64,000 nucleotides of DNA from Bacteroidetes bacterium HGW-Bacteroidetes-1. GTDB lineage: Bacteria > Bacteroidota > Bacteroidia > Bacteroidales > F082. The stretch is taken from positions 41,735 to 105,734 of the forward strand of contig PHDU01000010.1 of assembly GCA_002842755.1 (NCBI GenBank). The letters are read 5' to 3'. Of this stretch, positions 28,319 through 37,658 are shown in pieces. The notes beneath the pieces were generated by a model. It was not told the DNA's origin. It ran no database searches and saw only the letters and a program-made list of their open reading frames with translations. Both the position numbers and the translations under genes were made by a program. Positions within the stretch are counted from its first letter, which is position 1. The number at the start of each line of letters is the position of its first letter.

Positions 28319-28387
28319 ATTCTCTTCAATATAATATTCAAGGAGTATGTGCACAGTTGAAGGTTTATTTCATGCTCCGGATTTATT

Positions 28388-30409
28388 TTACTCCATCACT
28401 TTTTCAAGCACCAGTGCTGCTCTGTTTACATTGTAAATTTTCATAAACACTTTATCTTCTCTGATATACGACGGATAGTTCAAAGTGTTATCCACCCTGT
28501 CAAAACCACCAAAAGCTTTATCATCTGTATTTAAAACAACTCTATAATCACCTGTTTCTTTCAAAGGAATTTCATAATCAGGGATCGCATTTGACGGATG
28601 CCAGTTGAAAACAAAAATCAAGTTTTTTCTTTCAAAAACGATCGTTTTATTTTCAACATCTGCAGATAACAGCCAGGGTGGCTGGCTTGTCATGATATGT
28701 GTTCGTTTTGCGAAACTTACCATCGCTTTATCGAAGTCGGAAAGCCAATGATATTTGAGGTATTTTTTTTCAGCCAATGACCATTGCCTTCTGGCATGAC
28801 GATAACTCCATCCATTTCCTTCGCGTGGAAAGTCGATCCATTCGGGATGGCCAAATTCATTCCCCATAAAGTTTAGCCAGGCTTCTCCTCCCAGAGTCAG
28901 GGTAAAAAGCCGGATCATTTTATGTAAAGCAATACCCCTGTCAATAACAAGATTATTGGTTTCCTTGCTCATAAATTCATACATATCCTTATCCATGAGC
29001 CTGAAAGCAATGGTTTTGTCACCAACCATCGCCTGATCATGCGACTCGGCATAAGCGATGGTTTTGATATCGAACAAGCGATTGGTCATTGTGTGATACA
29101 TTTCTTGAATATCCCAAACATCATCGCTTTGATCCTTCAGCAATTTAATCCAGAAATCGGGTAATCCCATTCCTAAGCGATAGTCGAAACCAATGCCACC
29201 CTCATCGATAGGCTTGCAAAGTCCGGGCATCCCGCTTACCTCTTCTGCAATACTTATGCTGTGAGGATTTATTGTGTGTATAAGATGGTTGGCCAACTGA
29301 AGGTAAGTAATGGCATCAAACTCAACTCCATCCGTAAAATATTTGTGAGGATCATCAAAAGTGACACCGTTTCCATGATGAAAATATATCATTGAAGTGA
29401 CACCATCGAATCGAAAGCCATCAAATTGAAAATCTTCCAGCCAATAACGCAAATTGGATAGCAACAGTTGCAACACCTCATCTTTTCCATAATTAAAAAG
29501 CTTGGAATCCCATTGAGGGTGCTCGCCTCTTGAACCTGGATGGGTATATTGATAATCGGTCCCATCAAAAAGATTTAAACCTTCACGGGTGTTTTTCACA
29601 GTATGAGAGTGAACAATGTCCATGATAACCTGAAGACCCAAACCATGCGCTTCATCAACAAGAGCTTTAAGTTCTTCAGGAGTACCAAACCGTGAACTAG
29701 GCGCAAAAAAACTAGATACATGGTAACCAAAAGAGCCATAATAAGGATGTTCAGCAATGGCCATCAACTGAATTGCATTGTACCCTGCCTTTACAATCTT
29801 GGGCAAAACATCTTTTCTGAATTCGTTGTATGTACCAAGGCCCTCCCTTTCCTGTGCCATCCCAACATGGGTTTCATAAATCAGCAAAGGTTCAACCTTG
29901 TAAAGTTTTGGAGAAGTGTGTTTGAAAATATATGGTTTTGCAGGCTGCCACAGCTGTCCGCTGAAATCTTTTGTAGTTTCGTCTTGCACCACGCGTTTCA
30001 TATAAACCGGAATATGCTCTGTTTCACCCAGATCGCTATGCACAATTACCTTAAGAAGACTACCATGAACAAATATTTTTTTATAGGTCTTATCATCTAA
30101 AAAAATCTCCCATATTCCCCTTCCATTATTGGTTAATGGATGATTATTTCGATTCCATCCATTAAAGTCACCCATTAAATAAAGTTGTTCTGCGGCGGGA
30201 GCCCATTCACGGTACCACCATCCTTTACGCCCTTTGTCATAGTTCAAACCAAACAGATTGTCGCCGGAAGCAAAGGCATGCAAGCTTCCGTAAAAAGTAT
30301 CAATATGCTGAAGCCTTGATAAATAGCGTTCATACCTTTCATTCACAGCCTGATTCACTGGCTCGAGCCATGCATCATTCTCAACAAGAGACAGTTTTTT
30401 TGTTTTCAT
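28388..30409 (-). CDS. glgB: 1,4-alpha-glucan branching enzyme (GH13, eukaryotic-type GlgB)
   Basis: A 673-residue GH13 enzyme that makes alpha-1,6 branches in glycogen. An N-terminal CBM48 domain (WWYREWAPAAEQLYLMGDFN) precedes the barrel. Catalytic sites are the nucleophile Asp in FRFDGVTSM (about residue 334), the acid Glu in IAEEVSG (about 389) and the Asp of AYAESHDQ (about 457). LNFMGNEFGHPEWIDFP and the C-terminal all-beta domain follow. The overall arrangement, with ETHVGMAQEREGLGTY, fits the GH13_8 branching enzymes. It lies 31 bases downstream of the amylase gene and is probably in one operon with it. Confidence 0.9.
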   Translation of the reverse strand: MKTKKLSLVENDAWLEPVNQAVNERYERYLSRLQHIDTFYGSLHAFASGDNLFGLNYDKGRKGWWYREWAPAAEQLYLMGDFNGWNRNNHPLTNNGRGIWEIFLDDKTYKKIFVHGSLLKVIVHSDLGETEHIPVYMKRVVQDETTKDFSGQLWQPAKPYIFKHTSPKLYKVEPLLIYETHVGMAQEREGLGTYNEFRKDVLPKIVKAGYNAIQLMAIAEHPYYGSFGYHVSSFFAPSSRFGTPEELKALVDEAHGLGLQVIMDIVHSHTVKNTREGLNLFDGTDYQYTHPGSRGEHPQWDSKLFNYGKDEVLQLLLSNLRYWLEDFQFDGFRFDGVTSMIYFHHGNGVTFDDPHKYFTDGVEFDAITYLQLANHLIHTINPHSISIAEEVSGMPGLCKPIDEGGIGFDYRLGMGLPDFWIKLLKDQSDDVWDIQEMYHTMTNRLFDIKTIAYAESHDQAMVGDKTIAFRLMDKDMYEFMSKETNNLVIDRGIALHKMIRLFTLTLGGEAWLNFMGNEFGHPEWIDFPREGNGWSYRHARRQWSLAEKKYLKYHWLSDFDKAMVSFAKRTHIMTSQPPWLLSADVENKTIVFERKNLIFVFNWHPSNAIPDYEIPLKETGDYRVVLNTDDKAFGGFDRVDNTLNYPSYIREDKVFMKIYNVNRAALVLEKVME

Positions 30410-30440
30410 AGTTCATTGCATTATTTTCTTTTTGTATTCC

Positions 30441-32168
30441 TTAACCTTCCTGATCATCAAATTCAATAGCAACAAGTTCATATATAGCTGTTTGAGAGGG
30501 TCCAACCCGCAAATGAATACCGATTGTCTGAAGGTCATAAGGATTAAAATCAATTTTTTCTGTAGGATTGATTAAATTTACTGCCACCCATTTCCTGTTC
30601 TCAATGGCAACTATTTTAGTCAATTCTTTGGCATCTTCGGGTATATTGACCCGCATTTTTCTTGATTCATGCCGGTTGAAATTAGTCACAACCAGCAATC
30701 GCTGATGCTCAGTGTAACGCAGGAAAGCATACACATAACGAGGATCGAATTCAGTAAACCAAGGATTTGCCCACATCAAGTCGTAAAAAGAACCTTCCCT
30801 TAAAGCTGGAATATTCATTCGAAAACGTAAAATTTTCTTATACGCTTCGAACAATAATTTTTGATCAAAAAGCATTTTCCCACCATCAAATTTACCACTG
30901 TTCATCCATCGCTGATGTTTGGGCATATGACAATAATCGTAAATGGAAGTCCTTCCATCATCTCTACTGAAGCCCACTACTCCTTCCGCATTTTCCCCAC
31001 TTTCTTGTCCATTATAAATCATGAAAGCACCGGAATGCATCCATGCACTTAGCGTTACCGCGGGCAAAGCGATTGTTGCATCGCCTAAAAAATGATGGGA
31101 AGCCAATCGAAGTTCATCATGATTTTCCATGAAGCGCACCATCTTGTCAACTATTTTGTCAGGCATATTGTTACAAATACTTATGGATTCAGCAGCGTGA
31201 CTGTGCAACAGGATATCAGAAAAACGGTTGTAAAGACCCACTTTATCATATAAAAAATCAAAACCCGCAGCAACAAAATCATTATAAAGAGCCGGTTGAT
31301 AGATTTCTGCAATCATTGTTGTTTCAGGATAGTCAGATTTCAGATTTCTTATGGCCCAACTCCAGAACGGAACAGGAACCATCTCCGCCATATCGGCTCT
31401 GAATCCATCCAAACCTTTAGAAGTCCAATATTTTAAAACATGCAACATTTTATGCCAGGTATCTGGTATTGGATCAAAATGTTGTTCAGACAAATTTACA
31501 TAATCAACGCCATAGTTAAGCTTCACAGTCTCAAACCAGTCAGTAAGCGAAGGAGATGCATGGAAACAATCATTTCCTGTGACCTTTGCCGGTTGTTCTG
31601 TGTATAGGGTCTCAGACGAATATATTGGATCTTCTCTCTTTGGCGGCATAAAGGATTTTCCTGGAAGATAATAGAAGTTATTGTCAGGATGAAAAGCAAG
31701 ATTTTTATTATCATTTTCGCCAAAATCATAAACCCCCGAAGTCTTCGCAACGGATTTATATTCGCGTGCAAGATGGTTGGGAATAAAATCGATAATAATT
31801 TTAAGACCTTGCTCATGAATCAGCTGAATCAGCTGTTCAAATTCTGACATACGATTTGAAACATCATCTGCAAGATCAGGATCGACATCATAATAATCCG
31901 TAATGGCATATGGCGAACCGGCCATACCCTTTACCAAAGAAGGATGACTTGCAGGAACACCAAAAGCAGAATAATTTGTAAGTTTGGCATGACGAATGAT
32001 TCCAGTGAGCCATATGTTGGTAATACCCAATTCTTTAAGTGCATTTAATGCTTTGGCGTTTATATCACTGAACTTTCCACAGCCATTTGACGCAATGCTT
32101 CCGTTTACGAAATGCTCTTGTACCTTATTGCCAAAAATTCTGGGAAACAGCTGGTATATATTGATCAT
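30441..32168 (-). CDS. GH13 alpha-amylase-family enzyme
   Basis: A 575-residue predicted cytoplasmic GH13 enzyme. I start it at the ATG at 32168 (MINIYQLFPRIFGNK), because the longer frame to 32231 contains the promoter element CAAAGATA. GH13 motifs are DFIPNH, the nucleophile Asp in GLDGFRADMAEM, the acid Glu in TMIAEIYQ and the Asp in MENHDELR. The C-terminal domain (RYTEHQRLLVVTNFN) is the usual beta sandwich. Without a signal peptide it probably acts on maltodextrin or glycogen inside the cell, together with the branching enzyme and the MFS transporter. Confidence 0.85.
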   Translation of the reverse strand: MINIYQLFPRIFGNKVQEHFVNGSIASNGCGKFSDINAKALNALKELGITNIWLTGIIRHAKLTNYSAFGVPASHPSLVKGMAGSPYAITDYYDVDPDLADDVSNRMSEFEQLIQLIHEQGLKIIIDFIPNHLAREYKSVAKTSGVYDFGENDNKNLAFHPDNNFYYLPGKSFMPPKREDPIYSSETLYTEQPAKVTGNDCFHASPSLTDWFETVKLNYGVDYVNLSEQHFDPIPDTWHKMLHVLKYWTSKGLDGFRADMAEMVPVPFWSWAIRNLKSDYPETTMIAEIYQPALYNDFVAAGFDFLYDKVGLYNRFSDILLHSHAAESISICNNMPDKIVDKMVRFMENHDELRLASHHFLGDATIALPAVTLSAWMHSGAFMIYNGQESGENAEGVVGFSRDDGRTSIYDYCHMPKHQRWMNSGKFDGGKMLFDQKLLFEAYKKILRFRMNIPALREGSFYDLMWANPWFTEFDPRYVYAFLRYTEHQRLLVVTNFNRHESRKMRVNIPEDAKELTKIVAIENRKWVAVNLINPTEKIDFNPYDLQTIGIHLRVGPSQTAIYELVAIEFDDQEG

Positions 32169-32219
32169 ATGCGATTCTATTAGGGTTATGACTAAACAGA
32201 ATGCGGTTGCTTTCAATGC

Positions 32220-32227
32220 CAAAGATA
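32220..32227 (-). promoter_or_regulatory. promoter element of the amylase/glgB operon
   Basis: Minus-strand TATCTTTG, a full match to TAnnTTTG, 52 bases before ATG 32168. It supports the shorter start of the amylase. Confidence 0.55.
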
Positions 32228-32362
32228 CCATATTTTCCAGATGAAAATGTAAGAAAAGATAGTCTGGTTAATAACTGTATTTGAACTTGGAAGAAGTCTG
32301 CCGCTGAAGCCTTTAAAAGCAGGCTTTAAAAAAGCATTTCTTCAACCCAATATACTTGAAAA

Positions 32363-33511
32363 TTATTTTTCTTCGATGACAACCAGTTTTCCCTGCCCGT
32401 TTAAACGTGTGGCAATTTTTGAAATAATCTTTCGCCTACTCAGAAGTCCTTGTTGTCTGAACTCGATACTCCCATCATTAAGATTCTCAGCACTACCTAG
32501 CCAAATATTCACTCTATCGGATATGTTTAAAAAATATGCCATCTCAGATGCTGGAGAATTTTCGGGATATTGATCCGACTCCTCATCTAAAAGGTGATAC
32601 ACCTGATTGAGTGTAACCATGCCTTCGGTTACAAGTTCCATTGTATCGATTTGATAAGAAGGAGGGGTTATTGCACTCTCAGAATCTTTAACTTCCAATT
32701 TTCTACCCATATTACGTGCAACAATCATTGCTGTTGAGCCACCACTTATGATGTGAATTCCATCCTCATTTAAAAAACTTCTTACCCACTCATTATCATC
32801 AGATTTATGAAGTGGAGGACCGCTCATCAAATTAACAATCACACCGCGACGATTCAACGCCAATAAAACAGAGCAATCATCACCCTTTCCATCAGCAGAC
32901 CAGTATCCACGTGCCTTATCGTGAACAGAAGCTGTTATAGATGGTCCATGAATACGTTCTACGGGAAGTTGTGATTGCAGAAATTTTCGCACCCCTTCAG
33001 CTTCCCATCCGTAATTAAAAAGTTTTCCAATGCCCGCTTGAGTAATACCATCAGAAACAAGTATCAACCCCTCTCCTGTTTCGATAACACAATTCGATTC
33101 ATGAACGATTGCCTTTTCCTGTGTGTAAACTCTATCGCGCAGAACCAATGCATAGGTCTTATTGATGAGCAAAGGTGGAGGCATTTCATAGCTGAGAACA
33201 GTAGTTTGCCCATTATTAAGAATTCTTGCGATTGTAAACACTGCAAATGGGTCTCCAGAACCCCAAACCCTGTCCATCGTAGCAGAAACTGCAGCAAAAG
33301 CCTCCCTAATGGTCATTCCCATTTTAACCAAACCAATAAGGCGTGCAACACACATATTGGCAGCAATATGTGCTTTCACACCTGAGCCCAAACCGTCAGA
33401 TAAGACTATAGTAGTTGCCATCTGATCCCGATAAACACCATAAGAATCACCGCAAGGCTCACCTGGTTTTTTAGGTGTCTGAACAGCAAAAATATCGGAA
33501 TGAATGTACAT
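32363..33511 (-). CDS. SpoIIE-family protein phosphatase linked to the sensory hydrogenase
   Basis: A 382-residue protein. Residues 1-190 are a SpoIIE/PP2C-like phosphatase domain, with metal-site motifs VLSDGLGSG, LILVSDGITQAG and KGDDCSVLLALNR. Residues about 195-382 are a second domain I do not recognise. It is the last gene of the hydrogenase operon, 62 bases after the hydS-like gene. Pairing of such a phosphatase with a PAS-containing [FeFe]-hydrogenase defines the phosphatase-linked group C sensory hydrogenases. It probably turns an H2 or redox signal into dephosphorylation of a partner. The anti-sigma-type kinase often seen in such clusters is not present here. Confidence 0.85.
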   Translation of the reverse strand: MYIHSDIFAVQTPKKPGEPCGDSYGVYRDQMATTIVLSDGLGSGVKAHIAANMCVARLIGLVKMGMTIREAFAAVSATMDRVWGSGDPFAVFTIARILNNGQTTVLSYEMPPPLLINKTYALVLRDRVYTQEKAIVHESNCVIETGEGLILVSDGITQAGIGKLFNYGWEAEGVRKFLQSQLPVERIHGPSITASVHDKARGYWSADGKGDDCSVLLALNRRGVIVNLMSGPPLHKSDDNEWVRSFLNEDGIHIISGGSTAMIVARNMGRKLEVKDSESAITPPSYQIDTMELVTEGMVTLNQVYHLLDEESDQYPENSPASEMAYFLNISDRVNIWLGSAENLNDGSIEFRQQGLLSRRKIISKIATRLNGQGKLVVIEEK

Positions 33512-33573
33512 AATGGGATGAAATCTATCGATATAATTTAATTCAGTTGGTATTCTTCTTTTTTGTACTAAAC

Positions 33574-35298
33574 TTACTTCTTTATTGAATCAATAAGATT
33601 CTTCATTAATATTTCACCCCTTGCTGTATTCTCGCCCAGAAACTTAGCAAGTTCCTGTGCCATACTGATTTGGTGTTCAATAAGTTCATGAGCTTTTATG
33701 ACGGTTTCAGATTTAATTTCAGTTAGTTTTTCCTTACTCACCTGACTGTCAGTAACATCTACAAAAACGCCAACAAAATTATTATCTTCGGGCAAAGAAT
33801 AGGCAATAAGATGACAAATAAGATTATAGCTTCCGTAGTGGACAATTTGTTTCACCACCAGATCTTTTCCAGTTGAGAGTTTTTCAAAAGGATCAGGATC
33901 AATAAGATAGCTTATACTTTTAGTCAACAACGAGTCAGAGCATGTGAACATCTTTTTAAAAGCTGGATTCATGTGCAAGATTTGCAATTCATTGTTCAAT
34001 AAAATGATTCCATTAGGGTCGCGATCAATCATGGTATCAAATTTTTGCTCTGCAAGTCTTCGCATATATGGCATGCACATTTCAGATTCAGCAATACCAT
34101 CCAGCACCGCTATCGCCTTATCGCGACAGCTTGCATAGCCACAGGCCGTGCAATTAAGTTCGTCTGTGGGTAAAAGTTTACCTGTTCTTTTCAAAACCTC
34201 CTTTATTTGCTCTTCAGAATAGCTTTTTTTCTTAAGGGATGATCTTTCAGCAAATGAAACTGACAGACTATTATACAATTTTTTATTTATTGCTTCGAGG
34301 CCAGGATAATTCTTTGCAAAGTCAAGCACTTTGGCACGACTTAAAAAACTATTTGAGTTTTGTTTAGAGAAAGGCCCATTGATACATCCGTTTTTACAAA
34401 AAAGAGGTTCGATGATAAATCTTACATCGCCTTTCTCCATCAATGTGCTTAATACTTCATTTACTTCTTGATAACCACTAACAGCGATTATCTGTGCATC
34501 AAGCATATCCGTTGATAAATCGGCAGTTCTGAGCAGTCCTCCTTCAATCGGAAAAAGCCGAGCATTCCCAGGTACCTGTTCGTTAAAAGAACTTTCCTCA
34601 CATCGCTCAATGTTAATATTTTTAAGTTTTAACAATTCGTCAAGTTCGTCAAAAGTGAGCACAGCATCAACTAATTTTTTGTTTTTATTCCATTGGGCTT
34701 CGTCTTTTTTTGCAACACATGGACCAGCAAATACAACTTTTCGCTTTGGATTTTCTGTTTTAAGCATTCTGGCATGAGCGATCATTGGGGATACAATTGG
34801 CACAAGATTTACTGATAGTGAAGGGGTTTCGTGAAGCACATAACTTACAACAGCAGGACAGGCAGTACAAATATGGCTCCTTTCGGGATGATCTTTAATA
34901 TAACTCGCTGTTGAAACAGCAGTATGCCATGCACCAACAGATGTTTCGCCGACATAATGAAAACCAAGCATCCGCAAGGCAGAGGGAAGCCTTTTCTGCT
35001 CCCAGTCGTTATATCTGACAACAAATGAAGGCGCTAAACTCAAGGCCATTTGATCACCATCTTCTATCATCTGAATCACTTTCTCGTAATCAGTACGATA
35101 AGCTTTTGCCTGCTGCGGGCAGGCGGAAATACATGTTCCACAAGCGATACAAATCTCTGTTATTACCTCAGCCTGACCATCTTTCATGCGAATAGCATTA
35201 ACAGGACAAACACGCACACAACGATAACAATCCCGACACTTAGCTTTTGAAGTGTAAACAATTGGCAGATTTTCTTTAGGTCGGTTGATTGTGTTCAT
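33574..35298 (-). CDS. hydS: putative sensory [FeFe]-hydrogenase, HydS-like, with PAS domain
   Basis: A 574-residue iron-sulfur protein. Two 4Fe-4S ferredoxin motifs come first (CRDCYRCVRVCP and CIACGTCISACP, residues 21-61). The H-cluster domain retains all four cluster cysteines, in TACPA (145-149), GPCVAKKDE (192-200) and CKNGC (301-305). The proton-transfer Cys found in catalytic enzymes (first Cys of TSCCP) is Ala here, as in group C/D sensory forms. An extra 4Fe-4S motif (CTACGYASC, about 383-391, with a later Cys) and a PAS domain (about 425-520) follow, then a coiled C-terminus. With the SpoIIE gene next to it, it is best read as an H2/redox sensor rather than a bulk catalyst. Confidence 0.88.
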   Translation of the reverse strand: MNTINRPKENLPIVYTSKAKCRDCYRCVRVCPVNAIRMKDGQAEVITEICIACGTCISACPQQAKAYRTDYEKVIQMIEDGDQMALSLAPSFVVRYNDWEQKRLPSALRMLGFHYVGETSVGAWHTAVSTASYIKDHPERSHICTACPAVVSYVLHETPSLSVNLVPIVSPMIAHARMLKTENPKRKVVFAGPCVAKKDEAQWNKNKKLVDAVLTFDELDELLKLKNINIERCEESSFNEQVPGNARLFPIEGGLLRTADLSTDMLDAQIIAVSGYQEVNEVLSTLMEKGDVRFIIEPLFCKNGCINGPFSKQNSNSFLSRAKVLDFAKNYPGLEAINKKLYNSLSVSFAERSSLKKKSYSEEQIKEVLKRTGKLLPTDELNCTACGYASCRDKAIAVLDGIAESEMCMPYMRRLAEQKFDTMIDRDPNGIILLNNELQILHMNPAFKKMFTCSDSLLTKSISYLIDPDPFEKLSTGKDLVVKQIVHYGSYNLICHLIAYSLPEDNNFVGVFVDVTDSQVSKEKLTEIKSETVIKAHELIEHQISMAQELAKFLGENTARGEILMKNLIDSIKK

Positions 35299-35396
35299 TT
35301 TTAATTATTTCTAAACTAAGGGGAAAATTTTGGCTATATGAATTGAAATATAATTTGATATAATGAATTATGTTGATTTTTTTAAATAGATTTGAT

Positions 35397-35469
35397 GTTA
35401 CCAACTACCGGTTGCATTTCAAATATCTCATATAAAAATATTTTTCAGGGCAACCGGCAATCAGGTAAC
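35397..35469 (-). promoter_or_regulatory. nested long hairpin between hydA and hydS
   Basis: Three nested stems are visible. GTTACC (35397-35402) pairs with GGTAAC (35464-35469). CCGGTTGC (35408-35415) pairs with GCAACCGG (35450-35457). AAATAT (35421-35426) pairs with ATATTT (35438-35443). Internal loops of 5 and 6 bases separate the first two stems. It fills a 212-base gap inside an otherwise tight operon. There is no T-run, so it is not a standard terminator. It could be an RNA processing or stabiliser site, or a palindromic repeat unit. Confidence 0.6.
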
Positions 35470-35510
35470 AAACTACTAATTCAACCAATTTCCACAAAAC
35501 CAATCATAAT

Positions 35511-37559
35511 TCAATCTTTTACGAGCACTCCTATTCTTTGTATCTCTTTGTCTAACAATTCTTTTGCTTTTGCAAATGTTGCATGCTCCAAAACTTGTCC
35601 GTTTACGCGAAGCACAGGGCCACGGTCACATCGCTCGAAGCAAAACGTTGCTTTTACATCCACCATATCTTCCTGACCTTCGAAACCAACAATGTCTTCT
35701 AGTTTATTCTCAATAACATAGCGACTCATTTCTTGAAGTAAAGCTTGTGAGCCCCTGAGATAACAATTGGTACCAACACAAACATATACTTCAATTTTTG
35801 GATGTTCTGTATTTCGAATATTGATAACCTGATCTGTTATACGTTTTCTTCCATGATAATGCGTATGAAGTAACTCGTGTGCCTTAGGTCCTCCAATTTC
35901 TCCCAAAGTCATTTTATAAAGTTCTTTAACATAAGGATTATCTTGTGATTTGTGCAATTCAAGCTGTTTATCTGCGTTGTAAAGGCCTTGCATCCGCTTT
36001 TTACGAAATTCAGGGTCGAAACTTACTGGCTGGCCTCCCCCTGCAATACATCCGCCCGGACATGCCATTACTTCAATCAGGTCATAATCGTATTCTCCGG
36101 CAACGATTTTATCACAAAGAATGCGTGCATTGCTCAAAGTGTGTGCTATACCAAGTTTCACCTTAATTTTACCAAGTTGAAGTTCAAGCGTCCGAATTCC
36201 TTCCAAACCACGAACCATTTTTAAATCGATATTTATAAGCGTCTCTCCTGTTAATTTTTCGTAAGCAAAACGCAGAACAGCTTCGCTCACACCACCCGTA
36301 TTACCAAAGATGACACCGGCACCTGTTTTAAATCCCAGCGGAAGGTCAAATGACTCTGGATTCAGTTTGGTAAACTGAATTCCGGTTTCATGAATCATAC
36401 GACCAAGACCTTCAGTTGATAGAACATGATCTACCTCTGCCATTCCATCATGGATAAATTCTTCACGTTTTGCCTCAAATTTCTTCGCAGTACAAGGCAT
36501 GATTGAAACAATAACCAGATTCTCAGGCTTGATATTGAGTATCTTTGGCAGAATCTCACGTGCCACACTACCAAACATTTGCTGGGGAGATTTGCAACTC
36601 GAAAGATTTGGCAAAAGCTCAGGATAGTATTGTTCAGCAAATTTCACCCAGCTGGGGCAGCATGAAGTAAATTGAGGAAGTTTCTCATCCCTTAGTTTAC
36701 GTCCAATAAATTCTGTTGCTTCCTCCAAAACAGTCAGGTCAGCAGCAAATGATGTATCATATACCTGATTGAATCCCATTCTTTTAAGAGCAGCAACAAT
36801 CTGTCCTGTACTAATTGTTCCTGCTTCCATGCCAAAACCTTCGCCCAATGCAACTCTTACGGCAGGTGCCAATTGGGCAACTACATACTTATTCGGATCA
36901 TTGATGGCTTTCCAAACCTGCTCAGTCTCTGGCTTTGGGATAAGCGCTCCGACAGGGCAAACAGATACACATTGACCGCAATAAACACATTCGACATCGT
37001 TAAGGCTTTTATTAAATGCTGGACCAACTGTAGTTTTGGCTCCCCTGTTTATAAAATCAATAGCCCCCACCGACTGCATTTCCTTGCAGGCTCTGACACA
37101 ATCACCACAAAGAACACATTTATTTGGATCGTGTATGATACTCCAGGAATGATTGTCAATTGGGGCAATTTTGTCGGTTTTCTTAAATCGAATGTTGGTG
37201 ACTCCCAAGCGACGTGTCAAATCCTGAAGTTTACAATTATTTGATCTTGAACAACTTGGGCAGCTAATATCATGATTTGCCAACAGTAATTCAAGGTTGA
37301 CTTTACGTATTTGACGCACTTCGGCTGTGTTGGTATGAACCACCATTCCCTCCCGTGGTTCTATTGAGCAAGTAGCCTGAATGCCCATTCCATCTATATC
37401 TGAAATACATAAACGACAGGCACCGTAAGCACTTAGATGCGAATGATAACAAAACGTTGGCAGTTCAATGTCTGCTTTACGAATCAATTCGAGAAGATTC
37501 TTTTCGTTTTCAATGGGGATAGACATCCCATCAATGTTTACATATCCTTTATTTTCCAT
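35511..37559 (-). CDS. hydA: [FeFe]-hydrogenase catalytic subunit of a HydABC complex
   Basis: A 682-residue catalytic subunit. In order: an N-terminal 2Fe-2S ferredoxin domain (Cys in CYHSHLSAYGACRLC), a His/Cys-ligated NuoG-like cluster region, and two 4Fe-4S motifs (CVLCGDCVRAC and CVYCGQCVSVCP). The H-cluster motifs are TSCCPSW (298-304), MPCTAKKFE (354-362) and MACPGGC (498-504), and the small-subunit domain follows. The C-terminal 85 residues are a thioredoxin-like 2Fe-2S domain (CVGTNC and CFERC), as in trimeric NAD-linked enzymes. With HydB and HydC it would make H2 from NADH and reduced ferredoxin (electron confurcation) or run in reverse. The maturases HydEFG are not in the window. 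Confidence 0.96.
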   Translation of the reverse strand: MENKGYVNIDGMSIPIENEKNLLELIRKADIELPTFCYHSHLSAYGACRLCISDIDGMGIQATCSIEPREGMVVHTNTAEVRQIRKVNLELLLANHDISCPSCSRSNNCKLQDLTRRLGVTNIRFKKTDKIAPIDNHSWSIIHDPNKCVLCGDCVRACKEMQSVGAIDFINRGAKTTVGPAFNKSLNDVECVYCGQCVSVCPVGALIPKPETEQVWKAINDPNKYVVAQLAPAVRVALGEGFGMEAGTISTGQIVAALKRMGFNQVYDTSFAADLTVLEEATEFIGRKLRDEKLPQFTSCCPSWVKFAEQYYPELLPNLSSCKSPQQMFGSVAREILPKILNIKPENLVIVSIMPCTAKKFEAKREEFIHDGMAEVDHVLSTEGLGRMIHETGIQFTKLNPESFDLPLGFKTGAGVIFGNTGGVSEAVLRFAYEKLTGETLINIDLKMVRGLEGIRTLELQLGKIKVKLGIAHTLSNARILCDKIVAGEYDYDLIEVMACPGGCIAGGGQPVSFDPEFRKKRMQGLYNADKQLELHKSQDNPYVKELYKMTLGEIGGPKAHELLHTHYHGRKRITDQVINIRNTEHPKIEVYVCVGTNCYLRGSQALLQEMSRYVIENKLEDIVGFEGQEDMVDVKATFCFERCDRGPVLRVNGQVLEHATFAKAKELLDKEIQRIGVLVKD

Positions 37560-37658
37560 CTGTTCTCTTTTTAGGCTATACCAAATATTTGGTAAGGCAT
37601 TCTATTCTTCTATTTTGCTTTTTTTTCTTACTGCTAATAAACAACTGCTTCTTTCTTA

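Noticed and set aside
28388..32168. Treating the GH13 pair as a second SusCD-type PUL
   Set aside because: There is no SusC/SusD, no signal peptides on the enzymes and a cytoplasmic-type branching enzyme; it fits intracellular glycogen or maltodextrin metabolism.
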